Positions 42,826-52,268 of a DNA stretch of 64,000 nt are shown one piece after another (position 1 is the first letter of the stretch; every line of letters begins with the position of its first letter). This DNA comes from Kribbella monticola. GTDB lineage: Bacteria; Actinomycetota; Actinomycetes; Propionibacteriales; Kribbellaceae. The notes below the pieces were generated by a model that saw only the letters and a program-made list of their open reading frames with translations, had not been told where the DNA came from and ran no database searches. The position numbers and the translations under genes were made by a program. The stretch spans positions 547,955 to 611,954 of the forward strand of contig NZ_QFXK01000027.1 in NCBI RefSeq assembly GCF_003261635.1, in the 5' to 3' direction.

Positions 42826-43206
42826 GTGTACCCCGAAGACCTGAAGTACACGGCCGAACACGAATGGGTGAAGGCCGGTGAGGGCCCGGTACGAGTCGGC
42901 ATCACCGACTTCGCGCAGGACGCCCTGGGCGACATCGTGTACGTCCAGCTGCCCGAGGTCGGCACCGCGGTGCGGGCCGGCGACTCGTGCGGTGAGCTCG
43001 AATCCACCAAGAGCGTGAGCGACCTGTTCGCCCCCGTGAACGGCACCGTGCGCGCCGTCAACGAGGCACTGGCCGACCAGCCCGACCTGGTCAACACCGA
43101 CCCGTACGGCGAGGGCTGGCTGCTCGACATCGAGGTCGACGACGACGAAGAGGTCGCGGCGTTGATGGACGCCGACACCTATCAGGGACAGCTCGACCAG
43201 AACTGA
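42826..43206 (+). CDS. gcvH: Glycine cleavage system H protein
   Basis: 126 residues. The lipoyl-carrying Lys is in LESTKSVSD (about residue 65), after the N-terminal YTAEHEWV and GITDFAQDALGDIVYVQLPEVG. It shuttles the aminomethyl group between P, T and L proteins. GTG start with AGAGGACCGAGG upstream. It is separate from gcvP, which is 3.3 kb downstream under its own riboswitch. Confidence 0.97.
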   Translation: MYPEDLKYTAEHEWVKAGEGPVRVGITDFAQDALGDIVYVQLPEVGTAVRAGDSCGELESTKSVSDLFAPVNGTVRAVNEALADQPDLVNTDPYGEGWLLDIEVDDDEEVAALMDADTYQGQLDQN

Positions 43207-43216
43207 TAGGTTGTCC

Positions 43217-43270
43217 GGACCTCAACCGCTGGTCGAGGGTTGAGGTCCCGGCCGTTTTGGGCGGCCGGTC
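43217..43270 (+). terminator. Double-hairpin terminator after gcvH
   Basis: GGACCTCAACC and its complement GGTTGAGGTCC (43217-43227, 43238-43248) form a perfect 11-bp stem with a 10-base loop. A second hairpin of CCGGCCG arms around TTTTGGG follows. It separates gcvH from the FHA gene. Confidence 0.75.
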
Positions 43271-43332
43271 ACACTTGTCATACGGGGTCTACTAGACGTC
43301 GCCGGACCACCGGCGATCGGGAGGATCACAGC

Positions 43333-43854
43333 ATGCCGTTCTGCAACCAGTGCGGGCACGAGAACTCCGAGGGCAGCCGGTTCTGCTCGCAGTGCGGAAC
43401 GATGCTCCCTGGCGCGGACCGTCCGGTGCCCGCCCCCGGCGTCACGGACACCGCGATGCTGACCCCGATCAGCGTCGAGCCGGAGACCGAGCGCTTCGAG
43501 CAGGGCGAGCAGCTGTCCGCCGAGGACGAGGCCGCGGTCGGCGCCCTGCCGGCCGGGTCGGCCCTGCTCATCGTCCAGCGCGGCCCGAACGCGGGCAGCC
43601 GGTTCCTGCTGGACGTCGACGTCGTCACGGCCGGCCGGCACCCCGACAGCGACATCTTCCTGGACGACGTCACCGTCTCCCGCCGGCACGCCGAGTTCCG
43701 CCGCGACGGCCAGGGCGTGAAGGTCCGCGACGTCGGCAGCCTGAACGGCACCTACGTGAACCGGGACCGGATCGACGAGGTCCTGCTGTCCAACGGTGAC
43801 GAGGTCCAGATCGGCAAGTACCGCCTGGTGTACTACGCCAGTGGCCAAGCCTGA
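43333..43854 (+). CDS. garA: FHA-domain protein, GarA/OdhI family with zinc-ribbon N-terminus
   Basis: 173 residues. The FHA domain (from about residue 70) matches GarA: GPNAGSRFLLDVDVVTAGRHPDSDIFLDDVTVSRRHAEFRRDGQ and GSLNGTYVNRDRIDEVLLSNGDEVQIGKYRLV. GarA and OdhI bind phospho-Thr and inhibit 2-oxoglutarate metabolism when unphosphorylated. The N-terminus is a zinc ribbon (CNQCGHENSEGSRFCSQC), unlike the Thr-rich ETTS tail of mycobacterial GarA. The possible phosphosite region is GVTDTAMLTP (residues about 35-44). Confidence 0.92.
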   Translation: MPFCNQCGHENSEGSRFCSQCGTMLPGADRPVPAPGVTDTAMLTPISVEPETERFEQGEQLSAEDEAAVGALPAGSALLIVQRGPNAGSRFLLDVDVVTAGRHPDSDIFLDDVTVSRRHAEFRRDGQGVKVRDVGSLNGTYVNRDRIDEVLLSNGDEVQIGKYRLVYYASGQA

Positions 43855-44524
43855 CCCGTCGGCTGGTGGCAGCAGCATCGGTGAGGTGCTGCAAATCCTG
43901 CAGGCCGAGTTCGCCGACGTCACCATCTCCAAACTCCGCTTCCTCGAAGCGGAAGGACTGGTGACGCCGGCCCGCACCGCATCGGGGTACCGCAAGTTCA
44001 GTGCCGCCGACATCGAGCGGCTGCGCTACGTCCTGACCGCTCAACGCGATCAGTACCTGCCGTTGCGGGTGATCAAGGAACACCTCGAGGCAATGGACCG
44101 CGGTCTGCGTCCGTCACTTGGTGGACCGCCCGTCGCGCCGTCCGATCTGCCCGGGCCGCCGGAGCTGCCGGGTGCGGAGGAGTTCGGGACGTATGGCACC
44201 GAACTGAAGCTGACCCGCGAGGAACTGCGGGTTGCCGCTGGCATCAGCGTCGAACTGCTCGACGAGCTGGAGAGCCACCACCTGGTGGTAGCCCGGGGCA
44301 ACCACTACGACGGTGACGCGATCCTCGTGGCGAAGACGGCCGCCGAGTTCGCGCAGTACGGGATCGAACCGCGCCATCTGCGCCCGTTCCGTACGGCGGC
44401 CGACCGCGAAGTCGGCCTGATCGAACAGGTGATGAGCCACCGCCGCGACGACAAGACCCAGGAGCTGGCCGCTCTCGCCGTCCGCCTCCACGCCGCCCTG
44501 GTCCGCTCGCGCCTCACCCGCTGA
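43841..44524 (+). CDS. ftsR: MerR-family regulator FtsR-like (Rv1828 orthologue)
   Basis: 227 residues. Winged helix: IGEVLQILQAEFADVTISKLRFLEAEGLVTPARTASGYRKFSAADIERLRYVLTAQRDQYLPLRVIKEHLEAMD. The rest is an all-helical domain (LTREELRVAAGISVELLDELESHHLV, ILVAKTAAEFAQYGIEPRHLRPFRTAADREVGLIEQ) matching Rv1828/FtsR, which activates ftsZ in Corynebacterium. GTG 43841 (VAKPDPSAGG) overlaps the garA end by 14 bases. Confidence 0.92.
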   Translation: MAKPDPSAGGSSIGEVLQILQAEFADVTISKLRFLEAEGLVTPARTASGYRKFSAADIERLRYVLTAQRDQYLPLRVIKEHLEAMDRGLRPSLGGPPVAPSDLPGPPELPGAEEFGTYGTELKLTREELRVAAGISVELLDELESHHLVVARGNHYDGDAILVAKTAAEFAQYGIEPRHLRPFRTAADREVGLIEQVMSHRRDDKTQELAALAVRLHAALVRSRLTR

Positions 44525-44668
44525 CCCGGCAACTTGGTCCGCTGCCCGGGTTGCCTCACCTGCTGGCCGGGCTGGCGGCGTACGGCGTTGTGTTTCCGGC
44601 GGGTGACGATGTGGTCGGGCGCACCCCGTGGGCCACCTTCGGGTCGGCCCGCAGAGTAGGCTGGAGGC

Positions 44669-45160
44669 GTGCGCGAAGTCGACGTGGTCGGAGTACGGGT
44701 TGAGATGCCCTCGAGTCAGCCGATCGTGCTGCTCCGGGAGGTCGGCGGCGAGCGGTACCTGCCGATCTGGATCGGGGCGGCCGAGGCGAGCGCCATCGCC
44801 TTCGCCCAGCAGGGGATGGAGCCCCCGAGGCCGCTGACGCACGACCTGTTCGCGGAAACCATCCGCGTCCTCGGGCACACGCTCAGCCAGGTCCGGATCG
44901 TGAACCTCACCGACGGCGTCTTCGAGGCGATCATCGTCTTCGACGACAAGACCGAGATCTCGGCGCGCCCGTCCGACTCGATCGCCCTCGCGCTGCGCAC
45001 CGGCACCCCCGTCTTCTGCACCGAGGAGATCCTCGCCGAAGCCGGCATCCCGGTCCCGGAGAGCGAAACCGACGACGACGAGGTCGTCGAAGAAGAGGAA
45101 GTAGAACGCTTCCGCGAATTCCTCGACCACGTAACCCCGGAAGACTTCGACAAGAGCTAA
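44669..45160 (+). CDS. DUF151 bifunctional nuclease-family protein
   Basis: 163 residues. The family core is complete: VEMPSSQPIVLLREVGGERYLPIWIGAAEASAIAFAQQGMEPPRPLTHDLFAETI, and SARPSDSIALALRTGTPVFCTEEILAEAGI. The C-terminus is acidic (ETDDDEVVEEEEVERFREFL). The plant/bacterial founding member has RNase and DNase activity; the Rv1829 role is unknown. GTG start. Fixed member of the Rv1822-Rv1832-like block. Confidence 0.92.
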   Translation: MREVDVVGVRVEMPSSQPIVLLREVGGERYLPIWIGAAEASAIAFAQQGMEPPRPLTHDLFAETIRVLGHTLSQVRIVNLTDGVFEAIIVFDDKTEISARPSDSIALALRTGTPVFCTEEILAEAGIPVPESETDDDEVVEEEEVERFREFLDHVTPEDFDKS

Positions 45161-45695
45161 CCGGTACGCCGACCCGCTTCGCGCCTCCTGCGTCGGCCGC
45201 TCGACTCACCCACGGACGCCGCTCCTTCGTCGCGGCTCAAGAACCGGTTCGCGGCTCAGCCAGCCTAGGGCGGCCCGGCCTGGTCGCGGGGGCCCGCATC
45301 GCGCCTCCTGCGTCGGCTGCAGGAACTGTCCATTTGCGGATGGTGCTCCTCGGTCGCGGCTGGTTCAGCGCTAGCCGGCGAGCGTGGTTTCGTCGTTCGG
45401 CGGAAACTTTTTGTGCGTATTTGCAAGTTTGTTTCCACCTCAGTGCGGGTTACGTCGATCTGGAGGCGCGAGGCGGGTGCGTGTTCGGCGTACCGGGGCG
45501 GTTACCGGGGGTGAGGTTGATGGGTCTGGTACAAGGGCGGACAGGTAACGATTCGAGTTGTGGGCGCGACACGCTAGCTGCTCGGTGCGGTTGTCGTTGA
45601 CCGGGTCTGAGCCACGGCTTACCTTGAAGGAGTTGTGGAGAGTTGTAACTCCACGGATGTGATCCGTTCCAGTCGGTACCCAGGGAGGCTCAGGC
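45161..45695. promoter_or_regulatory. 535-bp gap before second MerR gene
   Basis: The first 160 bases carry two exact copies of TCGCGCCTCCTGCGTCGGC (45179-45197 and 45299-45317, 120 bp apart) and scattered GCGGCTCA words. A TTTTTGTGCGTATTTGCAAGTTTG AT-rich patch (about 45406-45432) follows. Before the start is a dyad GTGGAG-N8-CTCCAC (45635-45654), with nested GGAGTT-N12-AACTCC, probably the MerR operator. An open frame at 45334-45600 has no family resemblance. Confidence 0.55.
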
Positions 45696-46313
45696 GTGAC
45701 ACGCACCGGCGACACTGATCTGACGGCGCAGTCGACGTCCGAAGCACACGCCGAGGCGGCCGCCAGCGCCGGCGTCCAGGGTCTGCTTTTCGACGACGAC
45801 CTGTCGCCGATGCCCGACGATGTCGGTTTCCGCGGTCCGACCGCGTGTGCTGCTGCGGGGATCACCTACCGGCAGCTCGACTACTGGGCGCGGACCGGGC
45901 TGGTTTCTCCCTCCGTGCGCCCGGCGACCGGTTCCGGCACGCAGCGGTTGTACGGCTTCCGGGACGTGTTGTTGCTCAAGGTGATCAAGCGGCTGCTCGA
46001 CGCGGGCATCTCACTGCAACAGATTCGCAGTGCGATCGCTCACCTCAGCAAACGTGGAATCGATGACCTGACCCAGATCACGCTGATGAGCGACGGCGCC
46101 TCGGTGTACATGTGCACCTCGCCGGACGAGGTGATCGATCTGCTGGCCGGCGGCCAGGGTGTGTTCGGTATCGCGCTCGGCGGAGTCTGGCGGGAGGTCG
46201 AGGGCTCGTTGTCGGAGCTGCCGACCGAGCGTCTGGACGCGCACGCCGACGACGCCGACGACCACGCGAACGATGAGCTCGCTGCCCGTCGCCGCGCCCG
46301 CATGACCGGCTGA
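45696..46313 (+). CDS. MerR-family regulator (Rv1830-like)
   Basis: 205 residues. A 45-residue acidic leader precedes the winged helix: GFRGPTACAAAGITYRQLDYWARTGLVSPSVRPATGSGTQRLYGFRDVLLLKVIKRLLDAGISLQQIRSAIAHL. The C-terminal part (GVFGIALGGVWREVEGSLSELP) matches the Rv1830 group, linked to growth and cell division control. GTG start. Directly upstream of the glycine riboswitch. Confidence 0.92.
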   Translation: MTRTGDTDLTAQSTSEAHAEAAASAGVQGLLFDDDLSPMPDDVGFRGPTACAAAGITYRQLDYWARTGLVSPSVRPATGSGTQRLYGFRDVLLLKVIKRLLDAGISLQQIRSAIAHLSKRGIDDLTQITLMSDGASVYMCTSPDEVIDLLAGGQGVFGIALGGVWREVEGSLSELPTERLDAHADDADDHANDELAARRRARMTG

Positions 46314-46340
46314 GGTAGGCTCGATCCAGCCGTACACAGC

Positions 46341-46490
46341 ATTCGGGAGAGTCTCGGGCGGAACCACGCCCGGGCGCCGAAGGGGCAATTCCTCCCCGGA
46401 ACCTCTCAGGCCCATGGACCGAGTGCCTTAGGCGACTCTGAAGCGTGCGCGTGCGTGACAGAGGGGGAGGCCCCCGGCAGCATCTGTCTC
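46341..46490 (+). ncRNA. Glycine riboswitch in the gcvP leader
   Basis: The aptamer is recognised from its conserved words in the right order: CGGGAGAGTCT (from 46344), CGCCGAAGGGGCAA (46375-46388), CCTCTCAGGCCCATGGACCGAG and GGCGACTCTG (to 46440). Only one complete aptamer is visible. Downstream, GACAGA (46457-46462), GGGGG, CCCCC and TCTGTC (46483-46488) fold into a composite hairpin that may be a ghost second aptamer or the expression platform. Glycine binding would be expected to switch gcvP on. Confidence 0.9.
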
Positions 46491-46509
46491 GCAGCAACGG
46501 AGCCTCTCG

Positions 46510-49365
46510 ATGAGTGTGAACGACCCCCGCCCGCAGATCTCGGCCACTTTCGCCGACCGCCACATCGGGCCACGCCCGGACGAGGTCGCCCGGATGGTGC
46601 AGACCCTCGGGTACGCCGATGTCGACGCGCTCGTGGATGCCGCGGTACCGGCGTCCATCCGGACCACCGAGCCGCTCCGGTTGCCCGAGCCGGCCTCCGA
46701 GGTCGACGCACTGACCGAGCTCCGCCAGCTCGCGGCGCGCAACAACGTGGCGACCTCGATGATCGGCCAGGGGTACTACGGCACGTTCACCCCGTCGGTG
46801 ATCGTCCGCCGCCTGGTGGAGAACCCGGCCTGGTACACCGCCTACACGCCGTACCAGCCGGAGATCTCGCAGGGCCGGCTCGAGGCGCTGCTGAACTTCC
46901 AGACCGTGGTGTCCGACCTGACCGGCCTGCCGACCGCGAACGCCTCGCTGCTGGACGAAGGCACCGCTGCCGCCGAGGCGATGACGCTCGCGCACCGGTC
47001 GAACCGCAAGAGCAAGAGCAACCGGTTCCTGGTCGACGCCGACACGTTCGCGCAGACGATCGCGGTCGTGCAGACCCGCGCCGAGGCGCTCGACATCGAG
47101 GTCGTCGTCGCGGACACGACCGACGGGCTGCCCGAGGGCGACTTCTTCGGCTTCCTCGTGCAGTACCCCGGCTCGGGCGGCGTCGTCCGCGATCTCAAGC
47201 CGCTGATCGAAGCCGCGCACGCCAACGAGACGATCGTCGCGGTCGCCTCCGACCTGCTCGCGCTGACGCTCCTCGAAGCACCGGGTGAGGCGGGGGCCGA
47301 CATCGTCATCGGCTCGTCGCAGCGCTTCGGCGTACCGCTGTTCTACGGCGGTCCGCATGCCGGCTTCATGTCCGTGCGGGCAGGCCTCGAGCGGTCGCTC
47401 CCGGGTCGCCTCGTCGGTGTCTCCGTCGACGCGGACGGCGCACCGGCGTACCGGTTGGCGTTGCAGACGCGTGAGCAGCACATCCGTCGTGAGAAGGCGA
47501 CGTCGAACATCTGTACTGCGCAGGTGCTGCTCGCCGTCGTTGCTTCCATGTACGCCGTGTACCACGGTCCCGACGGGCTCAAGGCGATCGCCGAGCGGGT
47601 CCACCACCACGCCGACAGCCTGGCCGCGTCGCTGCGAGCGGGCGGTGTCGAGGTCGTGCACGACCAGTTCTTCGACACGGTTCTCGCGCGGGTTCCGGGC
47701 CGTGCGGCCGATGTCGTCGACGCGGCCCGTCAGACCGGTATCTGGCTGCGGCTCGTCGACGCGGACCACGTCGGCATCTCGTGCGACGAGAAGACCGACG
47801 CGACCGCGCTCGGCCGGGTCTGCCGTGCCTTCGGAGCTCAGTACGACGGGTCGCTGGCCGGCGCCGGCTTCCCCGAGAGCGTGGTTCGGACCAGTGAGTA
47901 CCTGACCCACCCGGTGTTCAACACGCACCGCTCGGAGACCGCGATGCTGCGGTACCTGCGCAAGCTGTCGGACTACGACTACGCGCTCGACCGCGGCATG
48001 ATCCCGCTCGGCTCCTGCACGATGAAGCTGAACGCGACCACCGAGATGGAAGCGGTCACCTGGCCGGAGTTCTCCGACATGCACCCGCTCGCGCCGATCG
48101 AGGACGCGTCGGGGTACGTCACCCTGATCGGTCAGCTCGAGCGTTGGCTGGCCGAGGTCACCGGCTACGCGAAGGTGTCGCTGCAGCCGAACGCGGGCAG
48201 CCAGGGCGAGCTTGCCGGTCTGCTCGCGATCCGGTCGTACCACCGGGCCCAGGGCAACGAGGACCGCAACGTCTGCCTGATCCCGTCCAGCGCGCACGGC
48301 ACCAACGCCGCCTCCGCGGTGATGGCCGGTATGAAGGTGGTCGTTGTCAAGGGCAACGACGACGGCACGATCGACCTGGAGGACCTGCGCGCCAAGGCCG
48401 ACGAGCACGCGGAGAAGCTGGCCGCGATCATGATCACCTACCCGTCCACGCACGGCGTGTACGAGGAGAGCGTGACCGAGGTCTGCAAGATCGTCCACGA
48501 CCACGGCGGCCAGGTGTACGTCGACGGCGCGAACCTCAACGCCCTGCTGGGATTGGCGAAGCCGGGTGAGTTCGGCGGCGACGTGAGCCACCTGAACCTG
48601 CACAAGACGTTCTGCATCCCGCACGGTGGCGGCGGCCCCGGCGTCGGCCCGGTTGCGGTGGCGGCCCACCTGGCGCCGTACCTGCCGAACCACCCGCTGC
48701 TGGACCAGGCCGGTCCCGACACCGGTGTCGGCCCGATCAGCGCCGCCCCGTTCGGCTCGGCCGGTGTGCTGGCGATCTCGTGGGCCTACATCCGGATGAT
48801 GGGTGGCGAGGGGCTGACCGCCGCCACCAAGGCCGCTGTACTGACGGCGAACTATGTCGCCAAGCGGCTCGAAGGCGCGTTCCCGGTGCTCTACACCGGG
48901 GAGAACGGGCTGGTCGCGCACGAGTGCATCCTGGATCTGCGGCCGATGACCAAAGAGACGGGCATCACCGTCGACGACGTGGCCAAGCGGCTCATCGACT
49001 ACGGCTTCCACGCGCCGACGATGTCGTTCCCGGTCGCGGGCACGCTGATGGTCGAGCCGACCGAGTCCGAGGACCTGGGCGAGCTGGACCGCTTCTGCGA
49101 CGCGATGATCGCGATCAAGCACGAGATCGACCGGGTCGCGGCGGGGGAGTGGCCGGCCGGCGACAACCCGCTGGTGAACGCCCCGCACACCGCCTCGTCG
49201 GTGATCAACGACAAGTGGGAGCACGCCTACACCCGCGAGGAGGCCGCCTTCCCGCAGTCGGTCGACCGGACCGCGAAGTACTGGCCGCCGGTGCGCCGCA
49301 TCGACGGCGCGTACGGAGACCGCAACCTCATCTGCTCCTGCCCCGCCCCGGAGGCCTTTGAGTGA
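46510..49365 (+). CDS. gcvP: Glycine dehydrogenase (aminomethyl-transferring), P protein
   Basis: 951 residues, the single-chain GcvP. The N-terminal half starts [31 protein letters not shown], and the C-terminal half carries the PLP Lys in [20 protein letters not shown] (about residue 700). [22 protein letters not shown] and [12 protein letters not shown] are the usual active-site words. It decarboxylates glycine and loads the aminomethyl group onto GcvH. ATG 46510 has GGAG seven bases upstream. Its stop overlaps the next GTG (GTGA). Confidence 0.97.
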   Translation: MSVNDPRPQISATFADRHIGPRPDEVARMVQTLGYADVDALVDAAVPASIRTTEPLRLPEPASEVDALTELRQLAARNNVATSMIGQGYYGTFTPSVIVRRLVENPAWYTAYTPYQPEISQGRLEALLNFQTVVSDLTGLPTANASLLDEGTAAAEAMTLAHRSNRKSKSNRFLVDADTFAQTIAVVQTRAEALDIEVVVADTTDGLPEGDFFGFLVQYPGSGGVVRDLKPLIEAAHANETIVAVASDLLALTLLEAPGEAGADIVIGSSQRFGVPLFYGGPHAGFMSVRAGLERSLPGRLVGVSVDADGAPAYRLALQTREQHIRREKATSNICTAQVLLAVVASMYAVYHGPDGLKAIAERVHHHADSLAASLRAGGVEVVHDQFFDTVLARVPGRAADVVDAARQTGIWLRLVDADHVGISCDEKTDATALGRVCRAFGAQYDGSLAGAGFPESVVRTSEYLTHPVFNTHRSETAMLRYLRKLSDYDYALDRGMIPLGSCTMKLNATTEMEAVTWPEFSDMHPLAPIEDASGYVTLIGQLERWLAEVTGYAKVSLQPNAGSQGELAGLLAIRSYHRAQGNEDRNVCLIPSSAHGTNAASAVMAGMKVVVVKGNDDGTIDLEDLRAKADEHAEKLAAIMITYPSTHGVYEESVTEVCKIVHDHGGQVYVDGANLNALLGLAKPGEFGGDVSHLNLHKTFCIPHGGGGPGVGPVAVAAHLAPYLPNHPLLDQAGPDTGVGPISAAPFGSAGVLAISWAYIRMMGGEGLTAATKAAVLTANYVAKRLEGAFPVLYTGENGLVAHECILDLRPMTKETGITVDDVAKRLIDYGFHAPTMSFPVAGTLMVEPTESEDLGELDRFCDAMIAIKHEIDRVAAGEWPAGDNPLVNAPHTASSVINDKWEHAYTREEAAFPQSVDRTAKYWPPVRRIDGAYGDRNLICSCPAPEAFE

Positions 49366-50660
49366 CCCTGCGTTCTGACACCGCTGCCGCCTTGTACGCC
49401 GAGGTGGCAGCGGCCCAGAGTGAGTGGAAGTTGCCCTCGATCAGCGCCGGGGTGATTCACGACGGCGCGCTGGCGTGGACCGGTTCGCGGGGGCAGTTCG
49501 CTTCTGCCGACGGGCTGGCGCCGGGGCCGGACGTGCAGTACCGGATCGGGTCGATCACGAAGACGATGACCGCGGTCCTGGTGCTGCAGTGCCGCGACGA
49601 CGGGCTGCTCTCGCTGAACGATGCCGTGGGCAAGCATCTGCCCGGGATCGCGTACGGCGATCTCACCATCCGGCAACTGCTCGCGCACTCCGGCGGCATG
49701 CACGCCGAACCCGAGGGCGACTGGTGGGAGCGCAATCCCGGGGTCTCGTTCGAGACTCTGACCGCCGCGATCGACGAGTCCCAGGCGGCAGGCAAACCGG
49801 ACCGTCGCCATCACTACTCCAACCTGGGTTACGCCCTCCTCGGCGAGGTCGTGGCGCGCCTGCGGGGCGAGTCCTGGATGGAGTTGGTCGCGTCCCGGAT
49901 CCTCGACCCGCTGGAGATGCGCCGTACGACGTACTTCCCGGTGCGGCCTGCGTCGCAAGGCTTCTCGGTGCATCCGTTCAGCGGACGACTCGAGGAGGAG
50001 CCCGCGTACGACGCCGGGGCGATGGCGCCGGCCGGGCAGCTGTGGAGCACGGTCGAGGACCTGGCGAAGTACGCCTCGTTCTGGATCGACCCGGGCTACG
50101 ACATTCTCAGTCGCGACACGATCGACGAGATGGCCGCGCCGGCCGCCGCGGACCCGCGCGAGGCGCTGACGGCGTCGTACGGGCTGGGCCTGCGGTTGCA
50201 CGCGGACGATCCGCACCTCTTCGTCGGGCACACCGGATCGATGCCGGGCTTCATCGCCGGGTTGTTCGTGGACCGGGTCCGGCGGATCGGCGGCGTCACG
50301 CTCGCCAACGCGACGTACGGGCGGTGCGCGACGGTGCCGCTCGACCTGATGCGCGTGCTGGCGTCGTACGAGCCCACGCTGCCGCCGGAGTGGGTGCCGG
50401 AGCCGCAGTTGGCGCAGGGCGAGGAGTTGCTCGGGCACTGGTACTGGGGGAACACGCCGCTGACGATCAGCGTGGTGGCCGGGATCCTGCAGATGTCGGG
50501 CGCGATGACGTGCCGGTTCTCGCCGATCGGGCCGGATCTGTACCGCGGCCGCGACGGCTACTTCGCGGGCGAGCGGTTGCGGGTCGTCCGCGACGGCGAC
50601 GTGATCACCCATCTGAACATCGCGACTTTCGTGCTGACGCGCACGCCGTACGGCCGCTGA
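49362..50660 (+). CDS. Serine hydrolase, class C beta-lactamase/DD-peptidase family
   Basis: 432 residues. Catalytic motifs: S-I-T-K (SxxK, about residue 64), Y-S-N (YxN, near 150) and H-T-G (KTG equivalent, near 286). The first 390 residues form a beta-lactamase/esterase domain, followed by a small C-terminal barrel. There is no signal peptide, so it is probably a cytoplasmic esterase or peptidase rather than a secreted beta-lactamase. Translationally coupled to gcvP by a GTGA overlap. Confidence 0.88.
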   Translation: MTLRSDTAAALYAEVAAAQSEWKLPSISAGVIHDGALAWTGSRGQFASADGLAPGPDVQYRIGSITKTMTAVLVLQCRDDGLLSLNDAVGKHLPGIAYGDLTIRQLLAHSGGMHAEPEGDWWERNPGVSFETLTAAIDESQAAGKPDRRHHYSNLGYALLGEVVARLRGESWMELVASRILDPLEMRRTTYFPVRPASQGFSVHPFSGRLEEEPAYDAGAMAPAGQLWSTVEDLAKYASFWIDPGYDILSRDTIDEMAAPAAADPREALTASYGLGLRLHADDPHLFVGHTGSMPGFIAGLFVDRVRRIGGVTLANATYGRCATVPLDLMRVLASYEPTLPPEWVPEPQLAQGEELLGHWYWGNTPLTISVVAGILQMSGAMTCRFSPIGPDLYRGRDGYFAGERLRVVRDGDVITHLNIATFVLTRTPYGR

Positions 50661-50744
50661 CTTCTCCGCCGACGGGCTGTGGGCTCGCGCTCCGTGCGGG
50701 TGTGACGTACCCCGGATTGGCGCGAGCCGGTCACTCGAAGTAAG

Positions 50745-50775
50745 TTAGGCATGCCTTAGTAAGGGTTGCCTTACT
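50745..50775. promoter_or_regulatory. Twin iron boxes (DtxR/IdeR type)
   Basis: Two overlapping dyads precede the siderophore operon: TTAGGCATGCCTTAG (50745-50759), a near-perfect IdeR-like box with the palindrome AGGCATGCCT at its centre, and AGTAAGG-GTTG-CCTTACT (50758-50775) with perfect 7-bp arms. The words TTAGG and CCTTA are those of the DtxR/IdeR consensus. Iron-loaded regulator should repress the operon. Confidence 0.85.
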
Positions 50776-50801
50776 CAACAACTTTCTTCGGGAGATCCGG
50801 C

Positions 50802-52268
50802 ATGCCTCGACCCGCCCCGCTGATAGCGCTGCCTTCGACCTCGACCCGTTGGCCGCTGGCGTCCACGGTGACCGACCGCGCCCGGGGACCGCTGCCGTCC
50901 GGGACGCCGGGCGAGGTGTTGCGCCGGGTTGCCGCAGTGCTCGGCGAGCCGCAGGTGCCGTCGACCGGCGTCGGCGAATCGGCCGCGCTCGATCTGGTCG
51001 CCGGACTACTCGATGCCGAGGGCATCGACCTCAGCCACCCCCACGCCGCCGCTCATCTGCAGCCGCCCGTCCTGCAGGTCGCGGTCGACGCGGACGCGCT
51101 GGCATCGGCGAGCAACGCGTCGATGGACACCTACGACTCCGGCCCCGCGACGCTGGCCATCGAGCAATGGGTGGTCCGCTCGCTGGCCGGCCTGGCGGGA
51201 TTCGGCACCGAGGCGGACGGCGTACTGACGCCTGGCGGCTCGATCTCCAACCTCCTTGCGCTGCTGATCGCGCGGGACAGCGCGGCCGGTCTCGCGGGCA
51301 TCGACGCCCGTCGCGATGGCGTCCAGGGCTTGGCGAGGCCGGTGGTGTTCTGCTCCGAGCTGGCGCATTTCTCCATTCAGCGAGCGTGCGCGGCGCTCGG
51401 TCTCGGTGAAGAGGCGGTCGTTCCGATCGCGACCGACGACGACTTCCGGATGCGACTCGACGTCCTCGAAGCCGAGCTGGCAAAGCCCGGACGTACGCCG
51501 ATCGCTGTGGTGGCGACGGCCGGTACGACGGACTACGGCTCGATCGACCCGATCGCCGGCATCGCCCGACTTGCTGCGATTTATGGGGCCTGGGTGCACG
51601 TCGACGCGGCGTACGGGTTCGGTGCATTGTTCTCCGATCGGCTCGCTCCGCTGCTCGCGGAGCTGCCGGTCGCGGACTCGGTGACGCTCGACCTGCACAA
51701 GATCGGCTGGCAGCCGGCCGCGACCAGCATGCTGTTGGTGGCCGACCGCAACCAGTTCGCCTCGTTCGGGCGCTCGGTGGACTACCTGAACCCGGCCGAC
51801 GACATCGACTCCGGACTGGACGGTCTGCTCGGCCGGAGTCTGCAGACGACCCGGCGGCCGGATGCGGTGAAGGTGGCGACCACACTGACGGCGTACGGCC
51901 GGATCGGGCTGGGCGAGATGCTCGACACCTGTCACGAACTCGCCGACGCGGCCGCCGCCCGGATCGTTGCCGATAGCAACCTCGAGCTGCTGGCACCGGT
52001 CACCCTGACCACGGTGGTGTTCCGGGTGATCGGTGCGGCCGATGCCGACCTGGATGCCGTCCAGGGCGAGGTACGCCGCCGGCTGCTGACGTCGGGCCGG
52101 GCGCTGATCGGGCGGACCAGAAGGCCGGCGCGATCCGGCAGCCCGGCCGTGGTCGCGCTGAAACTGACGCTGCTGAACCCGAACACGACGGTGGCGGACA
52201 TCGAGGAGCTGCTCGATCAGGTCGTAGCCGTTGGCAACGAAGTACTTTCCGGAAGAGGAGCAGCGTGA
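50802..52268 (+). CDS. PLP-dependent decarboxylase for siderophore diamine (RhbB/DesA-like)
   Basis: 488 residues, group II decarboxylase. PLP-binding signature SVTLDLHKIGWQPAATSMLLV (Lys in LHK); before it are PGGSISNLLALLIARD, SELAHFSIQRACAALGLG and HVDAAYGFGALFS. Such enzymes form cadaverine from lysine, putrescine from ornithine or 1,3-diaminopropane from diaminobutyrate. No diaminobutyrate aminotransferase gene (rhbA) is adjacent, which favours lysine or ornithine. ATG 50802 (GGGAG upstream) is chosen; an earlier TTG would sit at the iron box. First gene of the operon. Confidence 0.88.
   Translation: MPRPAPLIALPSTSTRWPLASTVTDRARGPLPSGTPGEVLRRVAAVLGEPQVPSTGVGESAALDLVAGLLDAEGIDLSHPHAAAHLQPPVLQVAVDADALASASNASMDTYDSGPATLAIEQWVVRSLAGLAGFGTEADGVLTPGGSISNLLALLIARDSAAGLAGIDARRDGVQGLARPVVFCSELAHFSIQRACAALGLGEEAVVPIATDDDFRMRLDVLEAELAKPGRTPIAVVATAGTTDYGSIDPIAGIARLAAIYGAWVHVDAAYGFGALFSDRLAPLLAELPVADSVTLDLHKIGWQPAATSMLLVADRNQFASFGRSVDYLNPADDIDSGLDGLLGRSLQTTRRPDAVKVATTLTAYGRIGLGEMLDTCHELADAAAARIVADSNLELLAPVTLTTVVFRVIGAADADLDAVQGEVRRRLLTSGRALIGRTRRPARSGSPAVVALKLTLLNPNTTVADIEELLDQVVAVGNEVLSGRGAA

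Noticed and set aside
45334..45600. Possible 88-codon gene in the DUF151-MerR gap
   Set aside because: No ribosome-binding site, no homology pattern, and codon positions do not show the G/C third-position bias of real genes; recorded only as intergenic sequence.
46078..49224. Very long open frame (over 1000 codons) on the minus strand opposite gcvP and the MerR gene
   Set aside because: It is an antisense shadow of gcvP in high-GC DNA; the product is Arg/Gly/Val-rich with no family features, whereas the plus strand encodes a complete GcvP.
50766..50801. Earlier TTG start for the siderophore decarboxylase
   Set aside because: The extra 12 residues would be encoded in the iron-box region; the ATG at 50802 has a GGGAG site.
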